From assembly GCF_011605345.1 (NCBI RefSeq), contig NZ_JAAOXM010000005.1, positions 248,001 through 312,000 of the forward strand: 64,000 nt of DNA. The letters are read 5' to 3'. How positions within the stretch are numbered: position 1 is the first letter of the stretch; every line of letters begins with the position of its first letter. The notes beneath the pieces are model-generated. The model saw nothing but the letters and a program-made list of their open reading frames with translations, did not search any database and was not told where the DNA came from. This document shows positions 1 to 8,520 of this stretch, piece after piece. The position numbers and the translations under genes are program-made. The DNA comes from Burkholderia sp. D-99 (lineage in GTDB: Bacteria; Pseudomonadota; Gammaproteobacteria; Burkholderiales; Burkholderiaceae).

Positions 1-228
1 CGCGTTCGATTCGCTGCATTCCTGAACGAGCAGCGGGATCGGAGCCTGGCGTGCGCCGGTGTGCGGCTGCCGTTGCCGATCGAGTTGCTGACGCTCGGCC
101 TGACGGGGCTGGGCGACGACGTGTTGCCCGACGGTGCGAGCGGACGGTGGCACCTGACCGACGCATGGGTCGACGCGGCGGTGACGCAAGTGTTCGTGAG
201 CAGTACGTGCGACGAGCTGATGGAATGA
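1..228 (+). CDS. 3' end of an unidentified protein (partial)
   Basis: The first frame of the window is open from base 1 to a TGA at 226-228 and gives 75 residues with normal Burkholderia codon use. The start lies outside the window. The tail is mixed hydrophobic and acidic, ends in CDELME, and shows no motif that I recognise. It could be the C-terminal ligand domain of a regulator, since this island carries two TetR genes, but that is a guess. The next gene starts 60 bases downstream on the same strand, so the two may be co-transcribed. Confidence 0.45.
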   Translation, partial: RVRFAAFLNEQRDRSLACAGVRLPLPIELLTLGLTGLGDDVLPDGASGRWHLTDAWVDAAVTQVFVSSTCDELME

Positions 229-288
229 ACGCGCGATCGCCGCGTACCGGTGCAAGGACAAACTGACGAGGACGGAAGGACTATAAAA

Positions 289-1767
289 ATGAATCGCAAA
301 CCCAGGCCGGATGCCCAGACCCGGCGCAACATACTCCGCCTCGCAGCGGTGGGCGCGGCGTCGCTCGCGGCCGGCGAAGTGTCGCTCGCGCGAGTGGCCG
401 ACGCAGTTATCGGGAACGACGGCGTGCTCGACGTCGCGATCATCGGCGCGGGGCTCGCGGGGCTGACCGCCGCGCGCGACCTGAAGCGTGCCGGATGCGA
501 ATCGTTCGTCGTGCTCGAGGCGCGCGATCGCGTCGGTGGGCGAACCTACAACCACGACCTCGGCGGCGGCAGAATTTCCGAGGCGGGAGGGCAGTGGTTC
601 GGTCCGGGCCAGACAGCGATCGTCGATCTCGCGCGCGAGCTGAACGTCGATACCTTCGATACGTACTACGCCGGCAAGACGGTATACCTGGCGGACGGTG
701 CGCGGGTGGCGCAGGACACGCAGGGCACGGTGGGCGGCAACGGCACGATCGCGGCCCGGCTCAATGCGATGGCGAAGAACGTGCCTTCGGCGGCGCCGTG
801 GAAGGCACCGAATGCGGCAGAGCTCGACCAGCTGTCGCTGGGCGCGTGGCTTGCGCAGCAAGGCCTGACCAACGAGGAGAAATTCTCGTTCAGCCTGGCC
901 GCCCGTTTGTCGCTCGGCACGGCGCCGGCGCAGCTCGGCTTGCTGCACTACCTGGCGACGATCAACAGCGCGAACAGTGACTACGAGCAGCTCGAGTCGA
1001 TCAAGGGGGGCGCACAGGAATCGCGTTTCGTCGGCGGTTCGCAGGTGCTCAGCATCAGGATGGCGAACGAACTCGGCGAACGGGTGAAGCTGTCCTGCCC
1101 GGTACGCAAGATTTCCGGCTGGAATCGCGAGGTCGTCGAGCTTCACACCGACCAGGGTGTCGTGCGCGCGCGCCGCGTGATCGTCGCGTTGAATCCGGCG
1201 CTGTGCAATCAGGTCGTATTCGACCCGCCACTGCCGGACGGCCGGGCGCAGCTGCAACGCCGGTGGCCCGCCTACGCGCCGATGCGCAAGACGGTTCACG
1301 TCTACGACCGGCCGTTCTGGCGGGACGACGGGTTCAACGGGCAGGTCATCCCGGTCAACGGTCCGCTGTTGTGGGCCTATGACAACTCGCCGCCGGACGC
1401 GTCGATCGGCGTCATCAACGGCTTCATCGCACCGGGCGCGCTCGCGAGCGACGCGAAGGTGGCGGAACGGACGCTTTCCGCGATCTACGCGCAGGCGCTC
1501 GGCGACAAGGCGCTGCGCCCGACGCAGTTCCACGATTACGACTGGGGCAAGGTGGACCCGTGGTCGCTGACCTGCATCCATCCGATTCCGCCCGGCTTCT
1601 GGACGAAGTGGGGCGAGTACCTGCACCCGCCGGCCGGGCGGCTGATCTGGTCAGGAACGGAGACGGCCGACATCTGGGCCGGCGCAATGGATGGCGCGGT
1701 GCGTTCGGGGCATCGCGCCGCACTGCAGGTTTTGGGTGCGCTCGCGCATCGGACAACGGAGGCTTGA
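289..1767 (+). CDS. Tat-exported flavin amine oxidase/dehydrogenase
   Basis: A 492-residue FAD enzyme of the monoamine oxidase family that oxidises a C-N bond of an amine to an imine. Visible features are a twin-arginine leader (TRRNILR, about residues 11-17), the FAD dinucleotide motif GAGLAG at about 53-58 followed by EARDRVGGRT, a GGQWFGPGQT segment, and the C-terminal FAD motif SGTETADIWAGAMDGAVRSG. The ATG at 289 was chosen because GGAAGG lies just upstream; an in-frame GTG at 250 has no good site. The next gene, a c-type cytochrome, starts at the base after the stop codon. That coupling suggests electrons pass to cytochrome c, as known for the nicotine enzyme NicA2 with CycN, rather than to oxygen. 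A close paralogue lies at 5050. The substrate is unknown. Confidence 0.85.
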   Translation: MNRKPRPDAQTRRNILRLAAVGAASLAAGEVSLARVADAVIGNDGVLDVAIIGAGLAGLTAARDLKRAGCESFVVLEARDRVGGRTYNHDLGGGRISEAGGQWFGPGQTAIVDLARELNVDTFDTYYAGKTVYLADGARVAQDTQGTVGGNGTIAARLNAMAKNVPSAAPWKAPNAAELDQLSLGAWLAQQGLTNEEKFSFSLAARLSLGTAPAQLGLLHYLATINSANSDYEQLESIKGGAQESRFVGGSQVLSIRMANELGERVKLSCPVRKISGWNREVVELHTDQGVVRARRVIVALNPALCNQVVFDPPLPDGRAQLQRRWPAYAPMRKTVHVYDRPFWRDDGFNGQVIPVNGPLLWAYDNSPPDASIGVINGFIAPGALASDAKVAERTLSAIYAQALGDKALRPTQFHDYDWGKVDPWSLTCIHPIPPGFWTKWGEYLHPPAGRLIWSGTETADIWAGAMDGAVRSGHRAALQVLGALAHRTTEA

Positions 1768-2640
1768 GTGAAGCGAGCATGGATCATCGGTGTTGTCGTG
1801 GTCGCTGCCGTGTCGGCGGCCGGCGTGGTGTTCGGGCCCGATCTGTACGGCTATTACCGCTTCGGGAAGGCGCTGGACAGCGAGGCCGACACGCTCAGGG
1901 CCGATGCCGGCCCGTGGCCTCAGCCGCAGGAGACGTGTTTCATCTGTCACGGCCCGCGCGGGCAATCGGGTAACGGCGGATATCCGGCGCTGTCCGGCCA
2001 GCCGGCGGCCTATATCGAGGCCCAGTTGCGCGCGTTCGCCAGCGACCGCCGGCCGGATCCGTACATGGGGCCGCTTGCACGCGGCATGGACGAGAAACAG
2101 ATGAAGCTGCTGGCCGACTATTTCGCGCGCCAGGCACCGGTCCAGAACGAGAAGATACGGGTCGACGCGGCGCTCGCCACGCGCGGCCTTTCGGTGGTGC
2201 AGGCGAGAAGTTGCGTCGCCTGTCATGGTGCGGGCCTGACGGGCAACGAGCGCGCGCCTCGCCTCGCGGGGCAGGGCGAGGCCTATCTGGCAGACCAGCT
2301 CGTCGTGTTCCGGGCAGGCAAGCGGCATGACGAGACCGGCGCGATGAATGGGGTGGCCGCCGCATTGTCGGATGAAGACATCCGGGCCGTCGCGCATTAC
2401 CTGGCGAGTATCGCACCGACGCATGCTGCGGCCGCATCGGCGGATCATGCGCCGCGCCTCGCGAATCACGACGAGGCGGATCTGGTGAAGCAGATCACGG
2501 CCATCAAGACCGGGAATCGTGCCGATCCGGCCCGTGCGATGCATGCCGCTGTCGCCAGGTTGTCCGGCGACGACATCCGTGCCGTGGCGTACTACCTCGC
2601 CAACGCGTCGCCCGGGCGCGATGGCGGCGGCGTCAGGTGA
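1768..2640 (+). CDS. Membrane-anchored diheme c-type cytochrome with an extra heme-less domain
   Basis: A 290-residue periplasmic electron carrier, the likely acceptor for the flavoenzyme directly upstream; its GTG start abuts the preceding TGA. The N-terminus (residues 4-24) is a hydrophobic anchor. Two heme c sites are seen: CFICH at 57-61 and CVACH at 149-153, each followed by a P.L.GQ...Y...QL block as in cytochrome c4/c553-like domains. A third copy of the block (APRLANHDEADLVKQI onward, about residues 225-285) has no CXXCH, so it cannot bind heme covalently. The paralogue at 6548 has only the two heme domains. The missing third site could mean decay or a structural role. Confidence 0.88.
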   Translation: MKRAWIIGVVVVAAVSAAGVVFGPDLYGYYRFGKALDSEADTLRADAGPWPQPQETCFICHGPRGQSGNGGYPALSGQPAAYIEAQLRAFASDRRPDPYMGPLARGMDEKQMKLLADYFARQAPVQNEKIRVDAALATRGLSVVQARSCVACHGAGLTGNERAPRLAGQGEAYLADQLVVFRAGKRHDETGAMNGVAAALSDEDIRAVAHYLASIAPTHAAAASADHAPRLANHDEADLVKQITAIKTGNRADPARAMHAAVARLSGDDIRAVAYYLANASPGRDGGGVR

Positions 2641-2853
2641 CGACGGCAGCGGCGCGGCGATCCCGCCCGCTTGCTGCGACGACGCGGGCGGACGGTAGCG
2701 CCCGGAAGAACGGGCAGGCTCGGGGCGGCCCCGGTAGCCGCGACACGGCGCGCGCGATACGCGCGCCGCGACGAACGGAGGCAGCGGCCGCGAGCCGCCA
2801 GCCGGCGGCGCCCCGGATGGAAATTGGTGTCGGCATCGGGTATAGTCGTTCGC

Positions 2854-2872
2854 GACCGGCGAAACGCCGGTC
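2854..2872. promoter_or_regulatory. Perfect 8-bp inverted repeat upstream of the TetR gene
   Basis: GACCGGCG-AAA-CGCCGGTC lies 45 bases before the TetR start at 2918 and just after a TATAGT (-10-like) at 2841-2846. Position and symmetry suit an autoregulatory TetR operator. No T-run follows, so a terminator is less likely. No matching copy was seen before the second TetR gene. The rest of 2641-2917 is GC-rich and holds no gene that I can support. Confidence 0.4.
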
Positions 2873-2917
2873 CTATCACATCAGGAAGGCGGGAACGCCC
2901 AGATCACGACGGAAGCG

Positions 2918-3589
2918 ATGACAGTGCCTATTGAGCAACCGACCAGGAAACGGCGCACATCGAGTGCTGCACCCACCGGCGCGCAGCCTGAAGGCCTTCG
3001 GGCCCAGGGCGTCCGTACGCGCAAACTCATCGTGCGCGTGGCGAGGAAACTCTTGCTCGAGGGTGGTGCGCTGGAGTTTTCCCAGCGTGCGGTCGCGCAG
3101 CGTGCCGGCATCAGCGTCAGCAACCTCCAGTACTATTTTCCAACGCGGCTTGCCGTGCTGCGGGCGGTCATGGAGCCCGAGATCGAGGCCTACCTGAGCG
3201 CGCTGAAGCGCGCGCTTGAAAGCGGCGCGCCGCCGCGTGAAACGCTCGATGCATTGCTCGACATGGCGCTCGAGAATGCGAAAGACGTCAAGGGCACGGC
3301 CCTGTGGGCCCACTTCGTTTCGTTCGCGTCGATCGACCCCGAATGTGCGCGGCTGATCGACGAATGGTATGCGTCCCTGACGCAAGCGATCGCCGTGCTC
3401 GTCCGTGCAGTGAATCCGGGCCTCAAGGCAGCCGACGGCGAGCATGTCGCGATGCTGCTCGTCGCGATGGTCGACGGGCTGGCGCTCCAGTACACGATGG
3501 GGCGGCAGACGGAGGGGCTCGATACGAGGTTTCTGGCGTCGGCATACACCCTGGTGGAAGGCAAGGCGTCCGGCGGCAAGAGCCGGTAG
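2918..3589 (+). CDS. TetR/AcrR family transcriptional regulator
   Basis: A 223-residue one-component repressor. The DNA-binding domain is at about residues 30-85: TRKLIVRVARKLLLEGG, then the helix-turn-helix FSQRAVAQRAGISVSNLQYYF, typical of TetR proteins. The C-terminal half is helical and would bind an unknown ligand. It is clearly paralogous to the regulator at 18659, with the same GLRAQG-RTRK/N-IV leader and near-identical recognition helix. The two may therefore read similar operators and bracket the amine-oxidation and envelope genes. A perfect inverted repeat upstream (2854-2872) may be its own operator. It is followed by an intrinsic terminator. Confidence 0.9.
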   Translation: MTVPIEQPTRKRRTSSAAPTGAQPEGLRAQGVRTRKLIVRVARKLLLEGGALEFSQRAVAQRAGISVSNLQYYFPTRLAVLRAVMEPEIEAYLSALKRALESGAPPRETLDALLDMALENAKDVKGTALWAHFVSFASIDPECARLIDEWYASLTQAIAVLVRAVNPGLKAADGEHVAMLLVAMVDGLALQYTMGRQTEGLDTRFLASAYTLVEGKASGGKSR

Positions 3590-3617
3590 CGGCCGCGGTC
3601 TGGCCAGGTGACATGAG

Positions 3618-3646
3618 AAGACAGGGCATGCCCCTGTCTTTTTTCT
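3618..3646 (+). terminator. Rho-independent terminator after the TetR gene
   Basis: AAGACAGGG (3618-3626), loop CATGC, CCCTGTCTT (3632-3640), then a T-rich tail. It ends the transcript starting at or before 2918. The stem resembles the hairpin at 4814-4832. Confidence 0.85.
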
Positions 3647-3715
3647 TTTGCCCCCCGCGCGTGATACCGCGTCGCAGGCGCCGCGTCTGGCGATGGCGAC
3701 GCGCACGGTGGGCAT

Positions 3716-4527
3716 TCAGCTTGCCGGACGTGTGTTGCCGAGCGTTCCGCGGAATTTCACGAGCTGACGCGATTCCGCCACGAGCTGCCCGCTCGTATCC
3801 CGCAATTCGCCATCGATGACCAGCAGGCCGTTGCGGACTTCCTTCGTCAGGAAGCGTGAGTGGATCGGCCCGGGGTCGGGGTTGGCCTTGAGATGGACCG
3901 CATAGTCGATCGTCGACACCGATCCCCACTCGGCGCGATCGATGACGTTGTAGATCGGCGGCGGGAACGCATCGGCGAAGAGGGCCAGCGACGCGAGCGT
4001 CGGCGATACTTCGTCATCCAGAGAAATCCATCCCTCTATGGTCGCGGTGTGTTGGGGCCTGCTGTTCTGCAATGCCCCAGGTGCGAGACGCAGGTCGAAC
4101 TGCGAGATGAACGAGCGCATCGGATCGGGGATCGCCAGCGTGTCGATGCTCACGCACGAGCGATAAGGCGTGGCCGGCAACTGCGGTCCCGCGCAATCCG
4201 ACGCCGTGGCGCCGGTGGTCCGGGAGAAGTCGGTGAACGTCGCAACGTAGAACGCCTTGAGTTCGTCTTCCTGCATCAACGACAACGTCGCGCGCGACAG
4301 GCTTTTTGTCGACCCCAGTTCGACGATGCGGGCCGTTGCGGGGCCGGAAACGGGATGGCCGAAAAAGCTCGCGTTGATCGACAGCAGATCGGGGTGCGCG
4401 CTCCGTCCGGCGAGCGTCTCGGCTGCCAGCCTCGTGAGGTAGCCCCGTTCGGATAGCCAAGGACGTCGAATCGCGACGAGATATCGACGGGTATTTCCAC
4501 GCAGGCGCCTGACATTCCTGTTCCCAT
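3716..4527 (-). pseudogene. TesB-like double-hotdog acyl-CoA thioesterase, frameshifted
   Basis: Reading leftwards, one frame gives VEIPVDISSRFDVLGYPNG and then runs off into nonsense. A second frame begins GYLTRLAAETLAGRSAHPDLLSINASFF and continues to the stop at 3716. Joined, they give the family hallmark PNGGYL, so a single base is missing in the C-run at 4443-4446 (four Gs on the coding strand where five would restore the frame). Downstream sequence is intact, including the second hotdog domain ending in VAESRQLVKFRG. The family hydrolyses acyl-CoA to free acid and CoA. The start is uncertain; ATG 4527 is the nearest in the N-terminal frame. It could be a real pseudogene, a phase-variable homopolymer or a sequencing error. 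Confidence 0.75.
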
Positions 4528-4815
4528 GAGGCCATGCCCCGTCGACGAGACGGGGAATCGAATTGAGCGGCACGCGCACCACGGCACGCGCGCGAGTCGC
4601 GGCCGGACATGGGTTGCCGTGATCGAGCGCGTGAATGCCGTGCGACGATGCCATCGCCGGCGGATCGATGCGATTTCTCGCGTGGATTCTTGACCGCGAG
4701 CATAGCGGGCACGTGCGCCGCACTGAAGTTTATTTTGTGAATCGGCATGCATTCGTGCGATGAATGATCTGCCGTGCGCATCGTCGTCTGCCAGCGTCCG
4801 ACGGCTCTTCACAGG

Positions 4816-4875
4816 CAGGGTAATCCCCTGTCTTTTCTTTATTTTTGTTGTATGTATCATGACCTACTTTTGTCA
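4816..4875 (+). promoter_or_regulatory. Hairpin plus AT-rich cassette upstream of the second amine-oxidase operon (copy A)
   Basis: A short hairpin (CAGGG-TAAT-CCCCTG) with a T-rich tail is followed by AT-rich DNA containing TCATGACCTACTTTTGTCA at 4857-4875. The same arrangement, with TCATTACCTAACATTGTTA, recurs at 8396-8449 ahead of the PhyH operon. The shared pattern is TCAT-N-ACCTA-N3-TTGTYA. I read it as a common promoter/operator module. TATAAA at 4884-4889 could be a -10. Apart from this, 4528-5049 holds no gene that I can support. Confidence 0.5.
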
Positions 4876-5049
4876 CATATTCCTATAAATGGATTGCATG
4901 GGTTGTCGACTTGCCTTGCGCCACGAGCGGGCGCCTGGATGGCGACTGCATTCAGATCGGTGTGGAACGACGTGCCGAACGGGCCGCCTATCGTTCGTCA
5001 TCCTGATTGACGGCTCCCGAGCGACTTTCATTGCAGTAGCGAACACAAA

Positions 5050-6537
5050 ATGCCAAAGAAGTCTTTCCCCAATGGAGCAGCTGATCTGCGTCGGCGGCAG
5101 TGGCTCAAGTATGCGGGCGCGTCGGCCGCCGCCGTGGGCACGCTCGCGATCGGCGCGCGGCAGGCGAGCGCCGGCGAAGGCGGCACGTCCGGCACGCCGG
5201 GCGACGTACTCGACGTGGTCATCATCGGTGCGGGGCTGGCCGGGCTGACGGCCGCGCGCGACTTGCGCCAGGCCGGTTGCGAATCGTTCGTGGTGCTCGA
5301 GGCGCGCGACCGCGTCGGCGGCCGGACCCTCAACTACAACGTGGAAGGCGGATTTGTCACCGAGGTCGGCGGCCAATGGATCGGGCCGGGCCAGACCGCC
5401 GTCGCCGATCTCGCCCGCGAACTGGAGGTGGGCACGTTCCCGAGTTACTACGAAGGCAAGACGGTCATCCTGGGCGGAGAAGGCCGCGCGACGGCCGACC
5501 TGAAAGGCACGTTCGGCACCGACGAAGCCATATCGTCGAAGCTCAGCAAGATGTCGCGCGACGTGCCGTCGGGCGCGCCGTGGACGTCGCCCCGGGCGGG
5601 CGAGCTGGACAAGCTGTCGGTGGCCGACTGGCTGGTGACGCAGGACATCAAGCCCGAGGACCGGGTGGGGTGGGAGGGCTCGTGCACGCTGAGCGGCGGC
5701 GCTCCGCCGGTCAGGATGGGGCTGCTGCACTTCCTGTCGATGATCAATTCGGCGTCCTGCGACTTCACGCAACTCGACTCCATCAAGCACAGCGCACAGG
5801 AAACACGCTTCATCGGCGGCTCGCAGATCCTTTGCACGAAGATGGCCGGGCAACTGGGTGACAAGGTGCGCCTGTCGACCCCGGTGCGCCGGATCTCCGG
5901 TTGGGATCGCGACATCGTCACGTTGCATACCGATCGTGGAGAGGTGCGTGCGCGCAAGGTCATCATGGCTATCCACCCGGCCCTCTGCAACCAGGTCCAG
6001 TTCGAGCCGCCGTTGCCCGAGAAGCGGGCGTCGCTGCAGCGTGCGTGGCCCGCTCACTCGCCGGCGCGCAAGACGGCGATGGTCTATCGCCGTCCGTTCT
6101 GGCGGGAGAAGGGGCTGAACGGCCATATCTTCCAGGTCGGCGGGCCGATCATCTGGGCGTTCGACAACTCCCCGCCCGGCGGCGAGATCGGGATCATCAA
6201 CGCGTTCGTCCGGAACGCGCTGTTGCCGACGGACCGGAAGGCCGCGCAACACATGCTCACGGACATCTATGCGCAGGCGTGGGGTGACGATGCGTTGTCG
6301 CCCGTGTCGTATCACGACCACGACTGGAGCCGCGCCGACCCGTGGACGATCACGTGTGTGTCCGCGATTCCACCGGGCTTCTGGAGTGCGCACGGCGACG
6401 GACTGCATTTGCCGTGCGGCAACCTGATCTGGTCGGGGACCGAAACCGCGAACATCTGGGCGGGCTACATGGATGGCGCCGTGCGTTCGGGCCATCAGGG
6501 CGCATTGCAGGCACTGAACGGCCTGCGCCGCGCATAG
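5050..6537 (+). CDS. Tat-exported flavin amine oxidase/dehydrogenase (second copy)
   Basis: A 495-residue FAD amine oxidoreductase, paralogous over its whole length to the product at 289. It has a twin-arginine leader (LRRRQWLKYAG, residues 13-23, cleavage probably after ASA near 41), FAD motif GAGLAG at 60-65, EARDRVGGRT, GGQWIGPGQT, and the C-terminal FAD motif SGTETANIWAGYMDGAVRSG. It is followed after 10 bases by a diheme cytochrome and then a membrane protein, so it is probably the first gene of a three-gene operon. The Tat signal places it folded and cofactor-loaded in the periplasm, where cytochrome c would be the natural electron acceptor. No strong ribosome site precedes ATG 5050. 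The substrate is not predictable from sequence. Confidence 0.87.
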   Translation: MPKKSFPNGAADLRRRQWLKYAGASAAAVGTLAIGARQASAGEGGTSGTPGDVLDVVIIGAGLAGLTAARDLRQAGCESFVVLEARDRVGGRTLNYNVEGGFVTEVGGQWIGPGQTAVADLARELEVGTFPSYYEGKTVILGGEGRATADLKGTFGTDEAISSKLSKMSRDVPSGAPWTSPRAGELDKLSVADWLVTQDIKPEDRVGWEGSCTLSGGAPPVRMGLLHFLSMINSASCDFTQLDSIKHSAQETRFIGGSQILCTKMAGQLGDKVRLSTPVRRISGWDRDIVTLHTDRGEVRARKVIMAIHPALCNQVQFEPPLPEKRASLQRAWPAHSPARKTAMVYRRPFWREKGLNGHIFQVGGPIIWAFDNSPPGGEIGIINAFVRNALLPTDRKAAQHMLTDIYAQAWGDDALSPVSYHDHDWSRADPWTITCVSAIPPGFWSAHGDGLHLPCGNLIWSGTETANIWAGYMDGAVRSGHQGALQALNGLRRA

Positions 6538-6547
6538 GAGAGCAATC

Positions 6548-7204
6548 ATGAAAAAACGCATCTTGCTCGCCATTGCGGGGCTCGTCGCCGTATCGCTCGT
6601 CGTCTTCGGGCCGACGCTGCTGAATCTGTACCGCCTTCAACAGTTCGTGTCCGCGTCCGACGATGCGTACCGCGCCGACGGCGGGCCGTGGCCGCACCTG
6701 ACCGACGCGTGCCTCGGCTGTCACGGCGTCAAGGGTACGTCGGTCGAGCAGGGTTATCCGAGCCTGGCGGGGCAGCCGGCATCCTACGTGGCGGCCCAGC
6801 TTCACGACTTCGCGAGCGGCAAGCGCGCCAACCCGAACATGGCGCCGCTGGCGATGAGCCTGAGCGAGACCGAAATCAAGTCGCTGTCCGAGTACTACGC
6901 GCGGCAGCCGGTGCGCAGCAACCGCTACTTCGAAGCCGATCCGCAACAGGCGGCGCAAGGCAGGCAACTGGTCGAGAAGGGGGCGTGTGCCGCGTGTCAC
7001 GGCGCCCGCCTGACAGGCCAGGCGCAGTTCCCGCGCTTGGCGGGCCAGGGGCACGACTATCTGCTGAAGCAACTGGAGGCGTTTGCCGCCGGCACGCGAA
7101 CCGAAGCGACCGGCACGATGCAGCGCGTCGCCGCCGCGTTGTCGCCGAAAGACCGCGACGCCGTCGCCCAGTACCTGGCGAGTTTGAATCCGGAGAAGGA
7201 ATGA
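6548..7204 (+). CDS. Membrane-anchored diheme cytochrome c (c4-like)
   Basis: A 218-residue periplasmic cytochrome with an N-terminal hydrophobic anchor (residues 5-25) and two heme c sites, CLGCH at 55-59 and CAACH at 147-151. Each is followed by the P.LAGQ block of c4/c553-type domains. AGGAGAG precedes the ATG by a few bases. It lies between the amine oxidoreductase gene (10-base gap) and a membrane protein gene. Inferred role: shuttle electrons from the flavoenzyme to the respiratory chain. It is paralogous to the product at 1768 but lacks that protein's third, heme-less domain. Confidence 0.9.
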   Translation: MKKRILLAIAGLVAVSLVVFGPTLLNLYRLQQFVSASDDAYRADGGPWPHLTDACLGCHGVKGTSVEQGYPSLAGQPASYVAAQLHDFASGKRANPNMAPLAMSLSETEIKSLSEYYARQPVRSNRYFEADPQQAAQGRQLVEKGACAACHGARLTGQAQFPRLAGQGHDYLLKQLEAFAAGTRTEATGTMQRVAAALSPKDRDAVAQYLASLNPEKE

Positions 7205-7238
7205 TGAACCGTATGCAATCGGAATGGAGCATTTGATC

Positions 7239-7928
7239 ATGGACAGCAGATCGCTCGTACTTTGCTTCGCCAGTGGGTTGCTGGCAACCACGACGGCCAT
7301 TTACGGCTGGAAGTTTCTCAAGAAGCGCAATTTCCTGCTCGGGATCGAGTGGTTCATCGTGACGGTATCTTCGACCAATGCGCTGATCTACTTCGCGACT
7401 CACTTCGAGATATCGGGGCTGATCTCGCATGTCCTGGATGCGTTTTCCCGCGGCTTCGGGATGCCGCTCGTCGCCGTTGCAGGCCTGATGGCCGTGACGC
7501 GCGGCTACCGGCCGTCGGGCCGCCAGGATGTCGTGCTGTTCGGGATCTCCATCGTCGGCACCATCGTGCTGGTGTCTGGCCTGATCGCGAAAGTGCAGCC
7601 GTATTTCTATGTCGCGACATGGGCATGGCTGACGATCTACCTCGCCGGTTTTGTGCGGAAATTGCTGGCGGCCGAAGAGCGGTTTCACGCGATGACGACG
7701 ACCGTCGCGGCGGCAGCGTCGATGGCGATTGCATGCATCTACGACTTCTATCCGATACCGGGAGACGAGCACAACGTCGTGCTCAACTTCTTCGTACTCG
7801 CGCTGGTGACGTGGTCGTACATGACAGTCGTGCTGTATTACGCCTATTGCGCGCTGGAGCGCGCAGGTCAGACGCATGACGCCAGCCGGCTCCGCTCGAC
7901 ACGGAGCGGGGATCGTCGCCTCGCGTAA
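7239..7928 (+). CDS. Polytopic inner-membrane protein of unknown function
   Basis: About 229 residues with six or seven hydrophobic helices (SLVLCFASGLLATTTAIYGW, WFIVTVSSTNALIYFA, GMPLVAVAGLMAVT, and VLFGISIVGTIVLVSGLIA are clear). The C-terminal tail is basic. I do not recognise a catalytic motif. ATG 7239 was preferred because TGGAG lies 10 bases upstream; ATG 7224 is an in-frame alternative that adds five residues. It is the third gene after the amine oxidoreductase and cytochrome, so it may be a quinone-interacting or transport partner; that is inference from position only. The following 7929-8395 contains no gene that I can support, only a weak GGGCAC/GTGCCC stem at 8246-8268. Confidence 0.75.
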   Translation: MDSRSLVLCFASGLLATTTAIYGWKFLKKRNFLLGIEWFIVTVSSTNALIYFATHFEISGLISHVLDAFSRGFGMPLVAVAGLMAVTRGYRPSGRQDVVLFGISIVGTIVLVSGLIAKVQPYFYVATWAWLTIYLAGFVRKLLAAEERFHAMTTTVAAAASMAIACIYDFYPIPGDEHNVVLNFFVLALVTWSYMTVVLYYAYCALERAGQTHDASRLRSTRSGDRRLA

Positions 7929-8395
7929 GCGCGTAGCGACGCGCACCGGCGCATTTGCGTCGATCGAAGACACGTGCCGGAGATGGCCGTCGTGTCGTCG
8001 TGCCGCGCAGGGCCGAATCGCTTCCGTTACTCGCCGCGGCCGATCGCGCGCGTGAGTAACGGTGTTCAGGAGCGAGGCGAACGTGCATCGGCCCTCGCGT
8101 ATCCACTGGCCTGCGTGCTGCGGTGTCGACATCGATCCGTAGACGACCTGAGTGTCTCGTTGTCCGATGTTTGGGATGGCGGGGTCTCGGGTCGGCGCTG
8201 GCCGCGACACGTGAAAGCCGTCGAACAATCGTCGTAGGAAAGAGCGGGCACTTGTCCTTCGTGTGCCCTTTCGTCGTGCACGCGGCGCGGCGCGCCGGCA
8301 GGCACGCGGCCGTGATCGGCTTCGCATGCCCGGCTGAGGGAGCGCATGCCATGCCAGGCATCCCGCTTTGTCCACGCATTGAATCCGTACCGGGA

Positions 8396-8449
8396 ATACC
8401 CTCTCTTTTTATTTTTTTCTAAATTTATCATCATTACCTAACATTGTTA
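8396..8449 (+). promoter_or_regulatory. Hairpin plus AT-rich cassette upstream of the PhyH-RidA operon (copy B)
   Basis: GGGAATACCC followed by a long T-rich run, then TCATTACCTAACATTGTTA at 8431-8449. It matches copy A at 4816-4875 in order, spacing and the core TCAT-N-ACCTA-N3-TTGTYA. It sits 71 bases before the start at 8521, a suitable distance for promoter control. Confidence 0.5.
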
Positions 8450-8520
8450 TCAAGTTCTACAGTCAAGACGGTACAGCGGACCCGCAAGCAAGGCGGGGGC
8501 GAACCAACAGGAGGTGACAG

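Noticed and set aside
7974..8237. Small gene in the 7929-8395 gap
   Set aside because: No ribosome site, no conserved pattern, and competing open frames on both strands.
8246..8268. GGGCAC/GTGCCC hairpin as a terminator
   Set aside because: Short stem, 11-base loop and only three Ts afterwards.
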